Shown here one piece after another: positions 25,172 through 34,686 of a stretch of DNA of 64,000 nt; position 1 is the stretch's first letter, and every line of letters starts with the position of its first letter. Both the position numbers and the translations under genes were made by a program. The DNA is taken from assembly GCA_963676875.1 (NCBI GenBank), contig OY781436.1, positions 1,736,001 to 1,800,000 on the forward strand, in the 5' to 3' direction. Source of the DNA: UBA6244 sp963676875. GTDB lineage: Bacteria; Bacteroidota; Bacteroidia; Bacteroidales; F082. Under the pieces are notes generated by a model that saw only the letters and a list, made by a program, of their open reading frames with translations, was not told the origin of the DNA and made no database searches.

Positions 25172-26080
25172 CTATAAATACTTCAAAAACCACGCGACCA
25201 AATTTTTCATGGCCTCATCGCTCGAATGTTTCTTAAAAACGCCGTCCTTGTCGCGCCAAATATGACCTACCTCTCCAAGAACAATTTTTTCAGTTGGGAC
25301 CTTGTATTTCTTCAAATCGAGATATATGGAATCAGATGGCTCAGTTATAAATGGCTGATCCAATGCTCCATACAGAATAATTGTCGGAGGCGTTTTTTCA
25401 GAAAGATAGTGCTTGATTGACAGGGTGTCGAGTTTTTTGTCGGAAATATTCAAAGAAGGAAGCGCTTGTCTGACAGGGTCATTATACGGATTTAAAAAGT
25501 CGTAGCCCGCCGGAAAATACAGGCCCGCTGCTTGTATTTCATTCCCTGGTTTTGGATTTGCAGACAAGTATCCAGCCAGGTAGCCTCCTGCACTTGCCCC
25601 CCAAATTCCCAATCTATCTTTTGAGATATGATAAGATTCGGCATACTTTTTTATATAGGTTATGGCCGATTCACAATCACTTGTTATTTCATCAAGCATG
25701 TATCTGGGAGAGCTACTATGACGAACTTCAAACACCACAAATCCATTTTCCAACAACTCTTTAAAACTTACTTGCTGCATAAATTCCGGCATCATTTCTT
25801 CTTTCGGAATCATATCCCATGAAGCTTCATTTCCAACCTCGTATTGACGAACAAAAAATGGAGATTGAAATCCACCACTGTTAATAAAAATTACGGCTGC
25901 TCCATTTTGTTTTCCGGGTTGATATACATCTAAAGTCAGCGCCATGCCATCTTTATAGCCATATACCACATCCGGAATTACCTTTGTTTCTTGGGTATCT
26001 TGTCCGAATACATTAATCGTGGTTGAATAGATTAATATGGTGATAATGGAAACAAATAGTCTAAAATTTATCATCTTCAT
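25172..26080 (-). CDS. Exported alpha/beta-hydrolase (esterase/lipase-like)
   Basis: 302 residues with a signal peptide (about 1-26, ending NVFGQ). Alpha/beta-hydrolase features: an oxyanion-type strand AAVIFINSGGF, nucleophile Ser163 in IWGASAGGYLAG, Asp241 in LYGALDQPF and His273 in GEVGHIWRD, giving a full triad. It resembles the Abhydrolase_3/BD-FAE group of carbohydrate or short-chain esterases. Substrate unknown. It is the third gene in a minus-strand run after two T9SS cargo proteins (73-bp gap), so it may act on the same extracellular material, but it has no T9SS sorting domain itself. Confidence 0.88.
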   Translation of the reverse strand: MKMINFRLFVSIITILIYSTTINVFGQDTQETKVIPDVVYGYKDGMALTLDVYQPGKQNGAAVIFINSGGFQSPFFVRQYEVGNEASWDMIPKEEMMPEFMQQVSFKELLENGFVVFEVRHSSSPRYMLDEITSDCESAITYIKKYAESYHISKDRLGIWGASAGGYLAGYLSANPKPGNEIQAAGLYFPAGYDFLNPYNDPVRQALPSLNISDKKLDTLSIKHYLSEKTPPTIILYGALDQPFITEPSDSIYLDLKKYKVPTEKIVLGEVGHIWRDKDGVFKKHSSDEAMKNLVAWFLKYL

Positions 26081-26153
26081 TTTTTAAGAATTAGGTAATA
26101 TCAACATGAATCTTTTGGCCTATTCTATTTATTTCTTACAGTAATCGATAGAT

Positions 26154-27728
26154 TTACCGGCAATATACAATCTTTTGTGTTGCTACCTGATTATCTGCTT
26201 CAAATCTGAAATAGTAAACGCCTGATTTCAGCTCAAGCTTATTGGGATCAAAAGTATCAACATATTTTCCTGAATTTCTCCATTCATTGTTCACCAAACA
26301 GCCAACAACAAAACCGTTAAGGTCGCATATATTGATATTTACAGTGGATGGCTCCTTAAGCCTGTAAGACAAATAGGTGGTTTCCGTAAATGGATTGGGG
26401 TAATTGACGAGTTCGGCAACTGGCGATGGGCTTGAGTTGTCGGTGCCTAGCAGCGTATAATCAATGATGGAGGTCCACACACTCAGTCGTTGTTCATCCA
26501 GGCGGGTCCAAACAGGTCTGATGACATTGTTATGGACAGCAATATTGGTATAATCACCAAAAAAAACTGTTGAATAAGGAATAAAAGGCGACTCACTAAT
26601 TTTAAAATTCTCAAAAGAATCACCGCCATCCCTTGAAACGGCCAAATACACGTCAGTATTTGTATCGTTGTAGTTTCTTCGGTCGTAAAATACAACGTAA
26701 ATATAACCGTTGGTTTGATCGATATCCATCCATGTAAGGAACTGTTGTTTTCCGGGCAAATCGTTGTTTACCCTCAATGGTTCGCTCCAGGTTTCACCTT
26801 CATCCATCGACTTGACGATCCAGATATCGGTATCATTGTCACCGTTCCTTTGGTCGCTCCAGTTGATGTAAATATTACCATGGTGTGCTCCATCGCTTAT
26901 GTCGCATTTGGTAATGGGCATGCCGTTCGATTTGTTTAATCCCGGAATATCAAAATACCAGCCACCGGGAATATCTGCAACAAAAATGTCGTTGTCCAGC
27001 CAGGTTTGTCCAAAATCATGCGACTTATCGAAGATGATCCCTTGTCCGCCGGCCCACGAAACATACACTTCCCCATTGGGTCCAATGGCAGGTACCGCAC
27101 CCTCCAGGGTGTTGTCCTCGCCAATACAATCACCTGCTACTTCACTCAACCGCACGGGAGCCGACCAGGTTTGTCCCAGATCCGTTGACCGCGAAAGTAC
27201 TATGATTGAAATATCCGACGGGTTCGCCGACCCAAACGCGTCCCATTGTGTCCAGGCTACATAAATATGGTTATTCGACCTGTCGATGGTAGCCCATTCT
27301 TTATCTTGCAGCTTATTGTTATTCCATCCGAAGTTGCTAAGATACCCGAACGAGTTACTCCACTCCTCTTGTTTTTGACATATAATCCGTTCCACCCATG
27401 GATTTCCGGGAGGATCGGATAAATGAAAATAGTAAAACGCTCCTTGATTGTCGGCTACAATACACGGATCGCCCCACACACCGTAGGGCGACTCCAGCTT
27501 GCCTTGTTCCCAACTATACCCGCCATCCTCCGACTTGAAATAATTGTCGATGTTGGCTCCCACAATCATTCTGTCGGAATTCATGGGGTCGAAAACCACA
27601 CAAGGTTCTTCGGGGAAAAACTCGTTGATTGAATCGCCTATGAGGATATTTGTATGCTGGCCGGAAGCAAACATACCTAGAATCAGCAAGCCTGCCAGCA
27701 GTGGAATTCTTTTGTGGATTTGCTTCAT
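26154..27728 (-). CDS. Sialidase-like BNR beta-propeller protein with T9SS sorting domain
   Basis: 524 residues. A signal peptide (MKQIHKRIPLLAGLLILGMFASGQ) is followed by repeated Asp-box motifs (SEDGGYSWEQG, STDLGQTWSAP, SHDFGQTWLDN, SMDEGETWSEP, SRDGGDSFENF), which mark a six-bladed sialidase/exo-alpha-sialidase fold. Sialidase catalytic residues (Arg triad, Tyr, Asp) cannot be assigned, so it may be a binding or non-sialidase propeller. The C-terminal ~85 residues (LVNYPNPFTETTYLSY ... SGVYYFRFEADNQVATQKIVY) form a type A T9SS sorting domain, so it is secreted across the outer membrane. Starts 6 bp after the preceding gene stops. Confidence 0.9.
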   Translation of the reverse strand: MKQIHKRIPLLAGLLILGMFASGQHTNILIGDSINEFFPEEPCVVFDPMNSDRMIVGANIDNYFKSEDGGYSWEQGKLESPYGVWGDPCIVADNQGAFYYFHLSDPPGNPWVERIICQKQEEWSNSFGYLSNFGWNNNKLQDKEWATIDRSNNHIYVAWTQWDAFGSANPSDISIIVLSRSTDLGQTWSAPVRLSEVAGDCIGEDNTLEGAVPAIGPNGEVYVSWAGGQGIIFDKSHDFGQTWLDNDIFVADIPGGWYFDIPGLNKSNGMPITKCDISDGAHHGNIYINWSDQRNGDNDTDIWIVKSMDEGETWSEPLRVNNDLPGKQQFLTWMDIDQTNGYIYVVFYDRRNYNDTNTDVYLAVSRDGGDSFENFKISESPFIPYSTVFFGDYTNIAVHNNVIRPVWTRLDEQRLSVWTSIIDYTLLGTDNSSPSPVAELVNYPNPFTETTYLSYRLKEPSTVNINICDLNGFVVGCLVNNEWRNSGKYVDTFDPNKLELKSGVYYFRFEADNQVATQKIVYCR

Positions 27729-27734
27729 TTCGGC

Positions 27735-28871
27735 TTAGTTTGATACAAGAATGGATTTTGTAAAGTGCTCATTTTGATATATAACAGTGAGCAGATAAGT
27801 TCCTGAAGGCAAAAAGGAGGTGGAAATTTCGCGGTGGTTTTCGCCGGATGCCAAATGCCACTTTCCCTCAGCAACAAACCGACCTTTCATATCAACAAGT
27901 TGATAACATGATTCCATTTCGTGGGGCACCTCCATCCGGATATACGCTTTGTAAAATACCGGATTGGGAAAACATCTAAACCGCATGTCGGGTTGTTTTG
28001 TTGAACGTACGTCGGTAGTGATATCAGAAATTATCCGAACCGCATGGGTTTCATAGTCGGAAATAAAAAGCGAATCGCCTGTTTTACTGGCACAAATTCC
28101 ATTGGGATAGAAAAACCTGGCCGTGGAAGCCGGTCCATCCTGAAGTCCGGCAATACCTGAGCCGGCAACTTCTTCTACCAGTCCCTGCATGTTTACCCTG
28201 AAAACTTTATTCACCCCAAATCCTGTGGCATATAAATAGTTGCCGCTCCATTGGATATATCCGGTGGAAAAATAACTTGTTCCAACTGACCCGCCCGGAA
28301 TGGTGGCAAAATAAACAAGCTGATCATTTTCCACCTTAAATATTTTACCATCGTTGAAATTGGCGACATAGAGCATTTGGTTTTGGTCGTACGACAACCC
28401 CAGCGGACCATCAAATCCGTTGTTGCTGAGCCATGGCGTGAAAACTCCATCAGGTGCCAGTTTGCCCACCGTATTGTTGGGGTAGCTGGTGACGATCATG
28501 GTATCCGAATCGTATTCAAAAATAATTCCGTTTGGATTGGGGATGTCAGGGCCATATTGCGTTACAGTGCCATCAGGAGCAATTTTAAAAATTTTGTTGC
28601 CCGGAGGGGTTGAAACATACAGGTTATCCTCACCATCCATCACCATGCCATTGGGGTGATGACTAAAAGTGGCAAAAACAGACAGGTCGCCTTCCGATGA
28701 ATATTTGTAAACACTTAACCCCTCATGATCTGAACCATAGAGATTTCCCTGACTATCTAAAACAAGGGCATCGTTGATTCCGATATCAGGACCAATAAGT
28801 GTGGATACATTTTGTGCTAATAACAAGTAAGATGTTGCTACAAACAAGAATAAGAGGCTCAGTTTCTTCAT
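27735..28871 (-). CDS. NHL/SMP-30-like beta-propeller protein with T9SS sorting domain
   Basis: 378 residues from the ATG at 28871, which gives MKKLSLLFLFVATSYLLLAQ; the ATG at 28895 lies inside the promoter -7 element and is unlikely. Propeller repeats are seen as DSQGNLYGSDHEGL, DGEDNLYVSTPPGNKIFKIAPDG, YDQNQMLYVANFNDGKIFKV, GSGIAGLQDGPASTARFFYPNGICAS (NHL-type). The C-terminus (RCFPNPVFYKAYIRME ... LPSGTYLLTVIYQNEHFTKSILVSN) is a T9SS type A sorting domain. Ligand or enzymatic role is unknown. First gene of a three-gene run, divergent from a TPR-LytS/LytTR pair and preceded by the conserved promoter element. Confidence 0.88.
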   Translation of the reverse strand: MKKLSLLFLFVATSYLLLAQNVSTLIGPDIGINDALVLDSQGNLYGSDHEGLSVYKYSSEGDLSVFATFSHHPNGMVMDGEDNLYVSTPPGNKIFKIAPDGTVTQYGPDIPNPNGIIFEYDSDTMIVTSYPNNTVGKLAPDGVFTPWLSNNGFDGPLGLSYDQNQMLYVANFNDGKIFKVENDQLVYFATIPGGSVGTSYFSTGYIQWSGNYLYATGFGVNKVFRVNMQGLVEEVAGSGIAGLQDGPASTARFFYPNGICASKTGDSLFISDYETHAVRIISDITTDVRSTKQPDMRFRCFPNPVFYKAYIRMEVPHEMESCYQLVDMKGRFVAEGKWHLASGENHREISTSFLPSGTYLLTVIYQNEHFTKSILVSN

Positions 28872-28892
28872 GACTTTGGTATATATTTTTTT

Positions 28893-28900
28893 CAAAAATA
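28893..28900 (-). promoter_or_regulatory. -7 element of the T9SS propeller operon
   Basis: Minus strand TATTTTTG (TAnnTTTG), 22 bp upstream of the ATG at 28871. The regulatory element at 28928-28983 starts a fixed distance away (57 bp from here to the TTCGGTAAGCGAC block), identical to the arrangement at 46564. Confidence 0.65.
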
Positions 28901-28927
28901 TGGCTCACCCGGACGATGTCTAAGAAA

Positions 28928-28983
28928 AAATAGGTAATGGGTAATTTGGTTCGGTAAGCGACAAAAGAATCCGGTGAAGCAAA
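28928..28983 (-). promoter_or_regulatory. Conserved 56-bp regulatory element, copy A
   Basis: 50 of 56 bases match 46599-46654. On the plus strand it contains three GGTRA half-sites at 28933, 28953 and 28973, exactly 20 bp apart (TAGGTAA, TCGGTAA, CCGGTGA), with an invariant stretch TTCGGTAAGCGAC followed by AAAAGAATCCGGT (28950-28975). Two-turn-spaced direct repeats are the known binding mode of LytTR regulators, and a LytTR gene is in the divergent operon. Confidence 0.7.
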
Positions 28984-29414
28984 CAAGCAAATGTTGCAAT
29001 AAGCATAGTTCAAAAAAAAGAATCAAAACTCGCCGGAAATTACCCCTTGTCCAAATACTGTCACCCCCCTTACCTGACTTAAGTCGAACAGCAATTGATG
29101 GAGGCTTGTTTACTTTTTTTCATGTGAATTGCTGAACATTAGAGAATTCGACCATTCGGGAATTTGAACCGGAAGGTTGGGAGTTGATAACCAGGTTGGA
29201 GGAGCGGCATGAAAAGGGTAAGACCAAAGTTCAGCCCTAACCCAATGCAGGAAAATCTGAGAATAGGTTCTGTGCTGAATACATTTAGGCATAATGGATG
29301 TGCATTTTGCCACAAAAAGCAATTCGTCAACCCGAGAGCACCATCTATCACATAAACTTGTATATTCGTAAATTTGGAGGGTAAACTCATGAAGGAGTTG
29401 TTTTACTTTGAGAT
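28984..29414. other. Intergenic region upstream of the TPR sensor kinase
   Basis: Contains TAAATTTG at 29369-29376, a full TAnnTTTG match about 40 bp before the kinase ATG, without a clear -33. A nine-codon frame ATGAAGGAGTTG... at 29389 ends in a TGA overlapping the kinase ATG; it could be a leader but has no other support. Nothing else recognised. Confidence 0.45.
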
Positions 29415-31352
29415 ATGATTACAAATGGATTTTATTGGATTTTAAAAATTCAGGCAGTAATACTACTGCTCTTTATTTGTAGCATTTCCTATTCGGAAAC
29501 TTCGGTTGATTCCACCGAGAATGTCCGGCGGAGCTATGAAAATGCAGCCGACTCAGCCCTATTTTACAGTATCCGTTTCGATCCGGAGGCCTTAAATTCG
29601 TTTATTTATCTGGCTGACTCCATCGGAAAGGCAAACAACCTGGAAGAAACCTGGAAGCTGACCCTGGCCAATGCATGGAAACATATTGCGCTCAGGCAAT
29701 ATGATAGTGCAGAATTTTTACTCGAAAAGAAATCATCTCTTTTTAGCCGTGAAACAAATACTCAGAATCAATTAACAAAATATTATCATTTGGCTCATCT
29801 AAAAAGGGTTTTGCTTAAGTATTCTGATGCCGGCAAGTACTTTGAAAAACTTAAAGATCTGGCCATTCGCGAGAGAAACACCGACTATATTTACGAGGCC
29901 TATTGGGGTTTGGAATCCATTGCCAAAAGCACTGAAGACCATATTTTGGGTAAACAATATTTGGAAGAACTGTTGCGCCTTCAGGATCAAAACAACCCCA
30001 TTGCTCAGTTTAAAACCTATCAATTGTATGCTCAAAATGCCATCGAAAGAGGTGAGTATCAAACCGGAGAAGATTATTTGAAAAAATGTTTGGGTATCCT
30101 TGGCAGCGACACCACCATTATTCCCAATCCGGGCTATCAGCTTTCCTGGTTATATAATCAGCTTGGCGAAGTGAATCTAAGAATTGAAGAAGAAGAAGAA
30201 AGCATCGAATACTACAAAAAAAGCATTGAAGTTGGTTTGAAATACAACCTGATGAATCTGGTTACCGATTCATATGCCAACCTGGGAATTCTATATTATT
30301 TTACCCGTGATTATGGGAAATCGATTGAATCGTTCGATAGCTGCCTGGCCTTTTTAAAACAAGCCAAAAATACACGATTGATGGGCATCAGTTATTACTA
30401 TTTATCCACCATTTACGATTCGTTGGGCAATTATCAAAAGGCATATCAAAATCAAAAACTATATGCACAATATGCCGACTCTAACAATCGATCAAACTAT
30501 TTACAAGTATTTGCAGAAGAGAAAACCAGATTTCAAACAGAACAAAAAGAAAAAGAATTAAAACTAATGGCTGCCAACATCAGAACCAACAAAATTATTC
30601 TCATCGCCGCCACTAGTGTTTTTGTTCTGTTACTAATTATTATTTTTCTTATTTACCGACAATCAAAACTTAAGTCGGCACAAAAAGTGGATCGCCTTGA
30701 AAAGCAAATTGCCGAAGCCAAACAAGAATACCTGCGCAAGCAAATGAATCCGCACTTTTTGTTTAATACGCTCAATTCCATCCAGTATTTCATGTTTAAC
30801 AACGACAAAATCAGCACCAATGATTATATGAGCAAATTTGCCATGCTGATCAGAAAAACCCTGGAAAACTCTGAAAAGGATTTTAACACGCTTAAAGACG
30901 AATTGGATGTGATAAAACTATACATTGAATTAGAGCAGCTCCGATTTAAAAACAAGTTTCGCTATCATCTTGAAGTTGATCCCGACATCGACATCCTTCA
31001 AACGAAAATTCCAACCATGATCATTCATCCTTTTGTGGAAAATGCCATAAATCACGGTCTTCATTTTGTGGAAAAAGAAGGAAATTTGCTTGTAAAGCTT
31101 GAACATTACAAAAACGAAACCCTCAAATGTACTGTGGAAGACAATGGAATCGGACGGACAAAAGCTTTGGAAATAAAAAAATTAAAGGATTCCAAACGCC
31201 AATCGATGGGTACCAGCATTACCAAAGAAAGACTGGATATGTTGAGCAATAAATTGAACGAGCACCTCAAGATTAGCTTTGTCGATCTGGAAGATGAACA
31301 AAAACGACCATTGGGAACACGAGTCATCATTATCATTCCAACAAGCGTATAA
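29415..31352 (+). CDS. TPR-domain LytS-type sensor histidine kinase
   Basis: 645 residues. N-terminal hydrophobic signal/anchor (about 9-26), then a periplasmic region of TPR-like helical repeats (about 40-365; clearest at DSYANLGILYYFTRDYGKSIESFDSCL and GISYYYLSTIYDSLGNYQKAYQNQK). One TM helix is at about 394-414, followed by a coiled coil and the His_kinase domain with His447 in RKQMNPHFLFNTLNS and N-box HPFVENAINHG. It probably senses a periplasmic protein or peptide through the TPRs. Its LytTR partner starts 12 bp downstream and two T9SS cargo genes follow; divergent genes at 28.9 kb carry the shared promoter element. Confidence 0.92.
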   Translation: MITNGFYWILKIQAVILLLFICSISYSETSVDSTENVRRSYENAADSALFYSIRFDPEALNSFIYLADSIGKANNLEETWKLTLANAWKHIALRQYDSAEFLLEKKSSLFSRETNTQNQLTKYYHLAHLKRVLLKYSDAGKYFEKLKDLAIRERNTDYIYEAYWGLESIAKSTEDHILGKQYLEELLRLQDQNNPIAQFKTYQLYAQNAIERGEYQTGEDYLKKCLGILGSDTTIIPNPGYQLSWLYNQLGEVNLRIEEEEESIEYYKKSIEVGLKYNLMNLVTDSYANLGILYYFTRDYGKSIESFDSCLAFLKQAKNTRLMGISYYYLSTIYDSLGNYQKAYQNQKLYAQYADSNNRSNYLQVFAEEKTRFQTEQKEKELKLMAANIRTNKIILIAATSVFVLLLIIIFLIYRQSKLKSAQKVDRLEKQIAEAKQEYLRKQMNPHFLFNTLNSIQYFMFNNDKISTNDYMSKFAMLIRKTLENSEKDFNTLKDELDVIKLYIELEQLRFKNKFRYHLEVDPDIDILQTKIPTMIIHPFVENAINHGLHFVEKEGNLLVKLEHYKNETLKCTVEDNGIGRTKALEIKKLKDSKRQSMGTSITKERLDMLSNKLNEHLKISFVDLEDEQKRPLGTRVIIIIPTSV

Positions 31353-31364
31353 AACATAAATGCA

Positions 31365-32123
31365 ATGAATAGGATAAGAACTTTAATTGTAGATGATGAG
31401 CAGGATGCCGCTAATTTTTTGTCGTCCATTATTCAGGAATACTGCGATCATATTGAAATTGTTGGAACAGCGCATTCGGTTGTGGAGGGCGAACAAGCCA
31501 TTCATCAAACAAAACCGGAACTCCTGCTTTTGGATGTGGAAATGCCGGATGGTACAGGTTTTAATTTACTTGAACGTATGGACGATATCAACTTTCAGGT
31601 TATTTTTATTACAGCTTACAACCACTATGCCATTCAAGCCATAAAATATAGCGCCATAGATTATATTCTTAAACCCATCAATATCAAAGAATTTCTTGAA
31701 GCCATAAAGAAAGTTACCAAGCTGATAAATTCCAAAAATCAGTTTGAAAATCAGTTTAATCACTTGTTGGAGAATCTGAAACACGAGCATCCGAAAAAAA
31801 TAGGCTTGCCACAGCTTGATGGAATTGAATTTGTCGATACCGACCACATTGTCAGAATTAAAGCGGAAGGAAGCTATTCTTCCATTCAAATGATTGACAA
31901 CAGACAAATGCTCATCAGTAAAAACCTGGGAGAAATTCAGGAACTTTTATTGGGGCAATTGTTCTTCCGGCCTCACAACTCGCATTTGATAAATCTGAAA
32001 TATGTGAAAAAATATGTGAAATCCGATGGTGGTTATATCATCATGAACAACAATGATACAGTGCCCATTTCCAAAACAAAAAAAGAAAGTTTTATAAAAA
32101 TGATGGCTACCATAAGCCGTTAG
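31365..32123 (+). CDS. LytTR-family response regulator
   Basis: 252 residues: receiver domain with Asp57 (PELLLLDVEMPDGTG), Lys in YILKPI, then a LytTR domain from about residue 150 (GIEFVDTDHIVRIKAEGSYSSIQM..., FFRPHNSHLINLKYV). It is the prime candidate to bind the three 20-bp-spaced GGTRA half-sites at 28928-28983 and 46599-46654; this is inference from location and domain class. Confidence 0.93.
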   Translation: MNRIRTLIVDDEQDAANFLSSIIQEYCDHIEIVGTAHSVVEGEQAIHQTKPELLLLDVEMPDGTGFNLLERMDDINFQVIFITAYNHYAIQAIKYSAIDYILKPINIKEFLEAIKKVTKLINSKNQFENQFNHLLENLKHEHPKKIGLPQLDGIEFVDTDHIVRIKAEGSYSSIQMIDNRQMLISKNLGEIQELLLGQLFFRPHNSHLINLKYVKKYVKSDGGYIIMNNNDTVPISKTKKESFIKMMATISR

Positions 32124-32254
32124 TCGGTTCCCTTGCCATTACAGCCTGTCAACCCAAATATACCATTCATTATTTTAAATTGTCCATTCATGGATTAACA
32201 GTATAGCGGGGGAAATCAATGGTTTATTTTTATGGTGTTGAAAAAAATAACATC

Positions 32255-34612
32255 ATGAAAAAAACATTTCTCCTACTGGCTTCCGTTGCATTTGTGGCAA
32301 CTTTATTTGCTCAAACAGATGAGTCGAAACCTTACAGAGTTTCCAAAGCCATCGCTTATAGTAAATCCCGTCCATTGCACGAATTGGCGGCAGTGTTAAC
32401 CCCCGACAAAACGGAATCAATCCACGAGGTAAAAGAAGGCAATAACAAACTTGAATTTGAGGTATGGACAGAAGTGAGTCCGGACAAAGGTTCACAAAAT
32501 GTTCAAACCGAAATGGGGGAAAAAATAAGCAGAGGTCCCGTTCAGGGGTTTCCGGGTCAGGGTGCCACCGGTGTTTTTCCTCCCGATACGGATGGCGATG
32601 TAAGTGAAAATCACTTCATTCAGGTGGTCAACTCAAAATATAATGTGTACGACAAAAATGGGGTGAAACTTTTAGGCCCATTAAATTTGAGCACGCTGTG
32701 GGCAGAACTTCCGGGGCCATGGAATGGCACTAATGATGGAGACCCCATCGTACTTTATGATGAGGAAGCCGATAGATGGATGATTACCCAGTTTAGTGTA
32801 TTTACGCCCATTAAATACGAATTGTTTGCCGTATCAGAAACCAACGATCCTCTCGGAGCTTATCATTTATACTCCTTTTCATTCGACATGATGAACGATT
32901 ACCCAAAAATAGGGGTTTGGTCGGATGGTTATTATGCCACCTACAATATGCACAACAATGGATTTCAGGGAGCAAGGATTACCGTTGTTGAACGTGATAA
33001 AATGCTCATGGGCGATCCCGGTGCGCAAATGATTGAATTTCATAGAAGCAATCAGGCTTCGTTAATGCCTGCGGATATTGATGGAGAAAATGTACCCGAA
33101 CCGGGTTTGCCATGCCCCATCATGGATATTGACAACTATACCCTGCAAGTTCAATTATGGGATTTCAATACCAATTGGGAAAACCCCAATAGTTCGAGTC
33201 TTACATTAGGTGCCGCATTTGATGTGAGTCCTTTTTCCATTGTTCCCAACACCAATGATGGGGTGGGTGGTTTTGTAAGCCAACCGGGTACCGATCAAAA
33301 GCTCGATGGGCTGGGAAACATGATCATGAACCGATTGGCCTACCGAAAGTTTGACAACCACGAATCCATGGTGGTTACACACGCCATTAAAACAAATAGT
33401 GGAAGCGGTATAATGAGGGCAGCAATAAGATGGTACGAGTTCAGGAGAACAACCGGTAATTGGGAGCTTTATCAGGAAGGAACCTATTCTCCTGACAACA
33501 ACAACCGATGGATGAGTTCGGCTGCCATGAATGCATCCGGAGATATTGCCCTTGGTTATTCGGTATCCAACAGTACCAACATCTATCCATCCATCAGATA
33601 TACGGGTCGCCGAAATGGTGATCCCCTTGGCCAAATGACCATTGAAGAGGTTGAGGTAAAAACAGGAACCACCAAACAAAATCACTGGAGATGGGGAGAT
33701 TATGCCTGCATGAATGTTGACCCCTCCGACGATTCTACCTTTTGGTTTACAACAGAATACAATGGATGGAAAACCTGGATTTGTTCCTTTAATTTGGGTG
33801 AAATTTCAGCCCCCACGTGCGATGCCGGCGAAGATGGATATGTTTGTACCGACGATGGGTTCGAAACCTCCGGAAGCGGAACCGGCGTATTGTCAATGGA
33901 ATGGTCATCTGACGGAGATGGGTTCTTTTACTTCGGCGACCAGTTCAACTCAACCTACGTCAGAGGAGATCAGGACATACAAAACGGAGGCTGTACACTC
34001 ACACTTACCGTTACCGGATTCGATAGTATTCAAACATCATCAGATGGTATGTATCTTCATATCGTTGACAACCCGGAGTGTAGTGCCGGCGAAGATGCCT
34101 CAATTTATGAAAACGAATCGTACACGCTGCACGGAACCTCCACTTATCCGGGAGCAATATTATGGACCAGCGCAGGCGATGGGGTATTTACCAACGCAAC
34201 TGATTTGAATGCCATATACACGCCCGGGACAAACGACCTGGCCAGTGGCGGAGTAAGGCTAAATCTACACGTGGAAGCCATGCCTCCCTGCCAGGGAAGT
34301 GATGATGATGATATGTACCTGGGAATTATTACAGGAATGAGGGAGGTTGATAAAAACCTTCCCCGGCTATCTATATTTCCCAATCCAACTCAGGGCGTAT
34401 TTACCATAAAGGTAGATCACATCCACACTCATGATCAGTTTACCTATCTGGTTTATACCAACTTCGGCAAGGAAGTATATCGTGAAGTGGTGCATCCACA
34501 AAGCCAATCCTTCCAAAAAATAATTGATATGACTGATTTTGTTCCTGGAATATATTTCCTGACCATAAAAACTAAATACGGATTATCGACACAAAAATTG
34601 ATAAAGGAATAG
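32255..34612 (+). CDS. Large T9SS-secreted protein
   Basis: 785 residues from the ATG at 32255 (MKKTFLLLASVAFVATLFAQ); the earlier in-frame ATG at 32219 would add 12 non-signal residues. No enzyme motif recognised. The N-terminal half looks like a multi-bladed beta structure (GVFPPDTDGDVSENHFIQVVNSKY, GDPIVLYDEEADRWMITQF); the region 540-700 has two Ig/PKD-like repeats, each starting CDAGEDG / CSAGEDAS and followed by W(S/T)S(D/A)GDG(F/V)F. The C-terminus LSIFPNPTQGVFTIKV ... GIYFLTIKTKYGLSTQKLIKE is a T9SS type A sorting domain. It follows the LytTR gene by about 130 bp. Confidence 0.88.
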   Translation: MKKTFLLLASVAFVATLFAQTDESKPYRVSKAIAYSKSRPLHELAAVLTPDKTESIHEVKEGNNKLEFEVWTEVSPDKGSQNVQTEMGEKISRGPVQGFPGQGATGVFPPDTDGDVSENHFIQVVNSKYNVYDKNGVKLLGPLNLSTLWAELPGPWNGTNDGDPIVLYDEEADRWMITQFSVFTPIKYELFAVSETNDPLGAYHLYSFSFDMMNDYPKIGVWSDGYYATYNMHNNGFQGARITVVERDKMLMGDPGAQMIEFHRSNQASLMPADIDGENVPEPGLPCPIMDIDNYTLQVQLWDFNTNWENPNSSSLTLGAAFDVSPFSIVPNTNDGVGGFVSQPGTDQKLDGLGNMIMNRLAYRKFDNHESMVVTHAIKTNSGSGIMRAAIRWYEFRRTTGNWELYQEGTYSPDNNNRWMSSAAMNASGDIALGYSVSNSTNIYPSIRYTGRRNGDPLGQMTIEEVEVKTGTTKQNHWRWGDYACMNVDPSDDSTFWFTTEYNGWKTWICSFNLGEISAPTCDAGEDGYVCTDDGFETSGSGTGVLSMEWSSDGDGFFYFGDQFNSTYVRGDQDIQNGGCTLTLTVTGFDSIQTSSDGMYLHIVDNPECSAGEDASIYENESYTLHGTSTYPGAILWTSAGDGVFTNATDLNAIYTPGTNDLASGGVRLNLHVEAMPPCQGSDDDDMYLGIITGMREVDKNLPRLSIFPNPTQGVFTIKVDHIHTHDQFTYLVYTNFGKEVYREVVHPQSQSFQKIIDMTDFVPGIYFLTIKTKYGLSTQKLIKE

Positions 34613-34686
34613 CTCCTGTTTAAAAACCCTTCTTGGCTGAAACCCAATCAAGTATCAATCAGGTAAAAAGCATAAATTAAAAAACC

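Noticed and set aside
29389..29418. Nine-codon leader peptide before the TPR sensor kinase
   Set aside because: Stop/start overlap is suggestive, but length and composition give no independent support; noted only in the intergenic entry.
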